A stretch of DNA of 64,000 nucleotides from a bacterium (lineage in GTDB: Bacteria > Armatimonadota > Zipacnadia > Zipacnadales > UBA11051). Every line of letters starts with the position of its first letter. The first letter of the stretch is position 1. Position numbers and translations under genes: made by a program. The stretch is from assembly GCA_021372615.1 (NCBI GenBank), contig JAJFUB010000013.1, forward strand, positions 123,614 to 187,613. Direction: 5' to 3'. Under the pieces are notes generated by a model that was not told where the DNA came from, ran no database searches, and saw only the letters and a list, made by a program, of their open reading frames with translations. Below, piece after piece: positions 63,630 to 64,000 of the stretch.

Positions 63630-63779
63630 AGTCGGGGGAGTCTCTTCGGTCTGAGTGAGCCGACGGTCGGTTCGGGGTGAGCGTGGACTCCTGGAGCCAG
63701 GCTGCGCCGCACAGTGAGGCCGGCAAAGGCAAAGCGTCGGGCCGTCGTCGCCAACTCCCGGCACTCCTCGCTGGCCAGC

Positions 63780-64000
63780 TAGTGTTCTGTCAATAAAATA
63801 CCGATACAGTTAGGAAAGGATCTCGGAGTCGCTGTAGAATAGGCAGAGCATCACCGCGGAGGAGTGATGCATGCCTGGCCCACGCGCCGTCCCGATTGTC
63901 CTATCCGACGCTGATCGTGCGCACCTTGAGAAGACCGTTCGTCAGCAGACCGCGCCGCAACGCATGGTGTTGCGCAGCCGCATTGTGTTGCTGGCTGCCG
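63780..64000 (+). mobile_element. Left end of an IS630-type insertion sequence (cut by window edge)
   Basis: The element seems to start at the TA at 63780-63781, followed by GTGTTCTGTCAATAAAATACC, a likely terminal repeat. IS630/Tc1-type elements duplicate TA on insertion. The transposase gene begins 91 bp in. The other end is outside the window, so the boundary is tentative. Confidence 0.7.
63871..64000 (+). CDS. IS630-family transposase, N-terminal part
   Basis: ATG 63871 has GGAGGAG upstream. The 43 visible codons (MPGPRAVPIVLSDADRAHLE, then RMVLRSRIVLLAA) match the N-terminal helix-turn-helix start of IS630-family transposases. The catalytic DDE domain would lie beyond the window edge. 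Confidence 0.85.
   Translation, partial: MPGPRAVPIVLSDADRAHLEKTVRQQTAPQRMVLRSRIVLLAA

Overview
The window is GC-rich bacterial DNA with Shine-Dalgarno sites and frequent GTG/TTG starts. It looks like an uncultured environmental bacterium with eukaryotic-like phospho-signalling. The content (many PASTA/FHA/Hanks-kinase genes, NHL propellers, an NPCBM domain, ceramidase-like hydrolases beside TIM-barrel sugar isomerases) recalls Armatimonadota or Planctomycetota lineages. That placement is an inference, because no rRNA or other phylogenetic marker is present.

1-11.7 kb: a secreted NHL propeller (cut by the left edge), a TM2-domain relic, an ankyrin protein, a TM2 protein, a membrane PP2C phosphatase and two membrane FHA proteins, then an FHA-ABCG exporter. 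All are on the minus strand. A divergent FHA-M48 membrane protease and a 62-aa protein follow on the plus strand.

11.8-37.7 kb: a plus-strand array of nine transmembrane Ser/Thr kinases (K1-K9) interleaved with envelope-directed enzymes: an NlpC/P60 peptidase, an aspartoacylase/M14-like enzyme, an MpaA-like M14 carboxypeptidase, a NodB deacetylase, an M28 peptidase and an NPCBM-M23-LGFP peptidase. K4 carries an M14 carboxypeptidase as its own C-terminal ectodomain. Several kinase/hydrolase genes overlap by 4-11 bp. Ectodomains include PASTA repeats, NTF2-like folds, a PsbP/LpqN-like domain and a lipocalin-like domain, and the PP2C phosphatase carries a similar NTF2-like ectodomain. Together with the four FHA proteins this reads as an expanded kinase-phosphatase-reader network wired to cell-envelope remodelling. 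It is the most notable system in the window.

37.8-48.7 kb: a mobile, decaying region. It holds a tRNA-Met-like remnant, one intact and two truncated tyrosine recombinases, three mobile-element hypothetical proteins, strong inverted repeats, paired diverged repeats, IS3 relics, a metzincin-like protease gene split by frameshifts, and an intact two-cluster ferredoxin-type protein.

48.8-57.5 kb: a catabolic-looking cluster with a phosphodiesterase, a sugar isomerase-like TIM barrel, three ceramidase-like hydrolase genes (one intact, one N-terminally truncated, one frameshifted), a deleted glycosidase-like propeller gene and an amidotransferase/deacetylase-like protein.

57.5-64 kb: relics of IstB and an SRPBCC gene, then a two-component cluster (V4R-sensor hybrid kinase, single-domain receiver, hybrid kinase with three HisKA-like segments), and the left end of an IS630-type element at the right edge.
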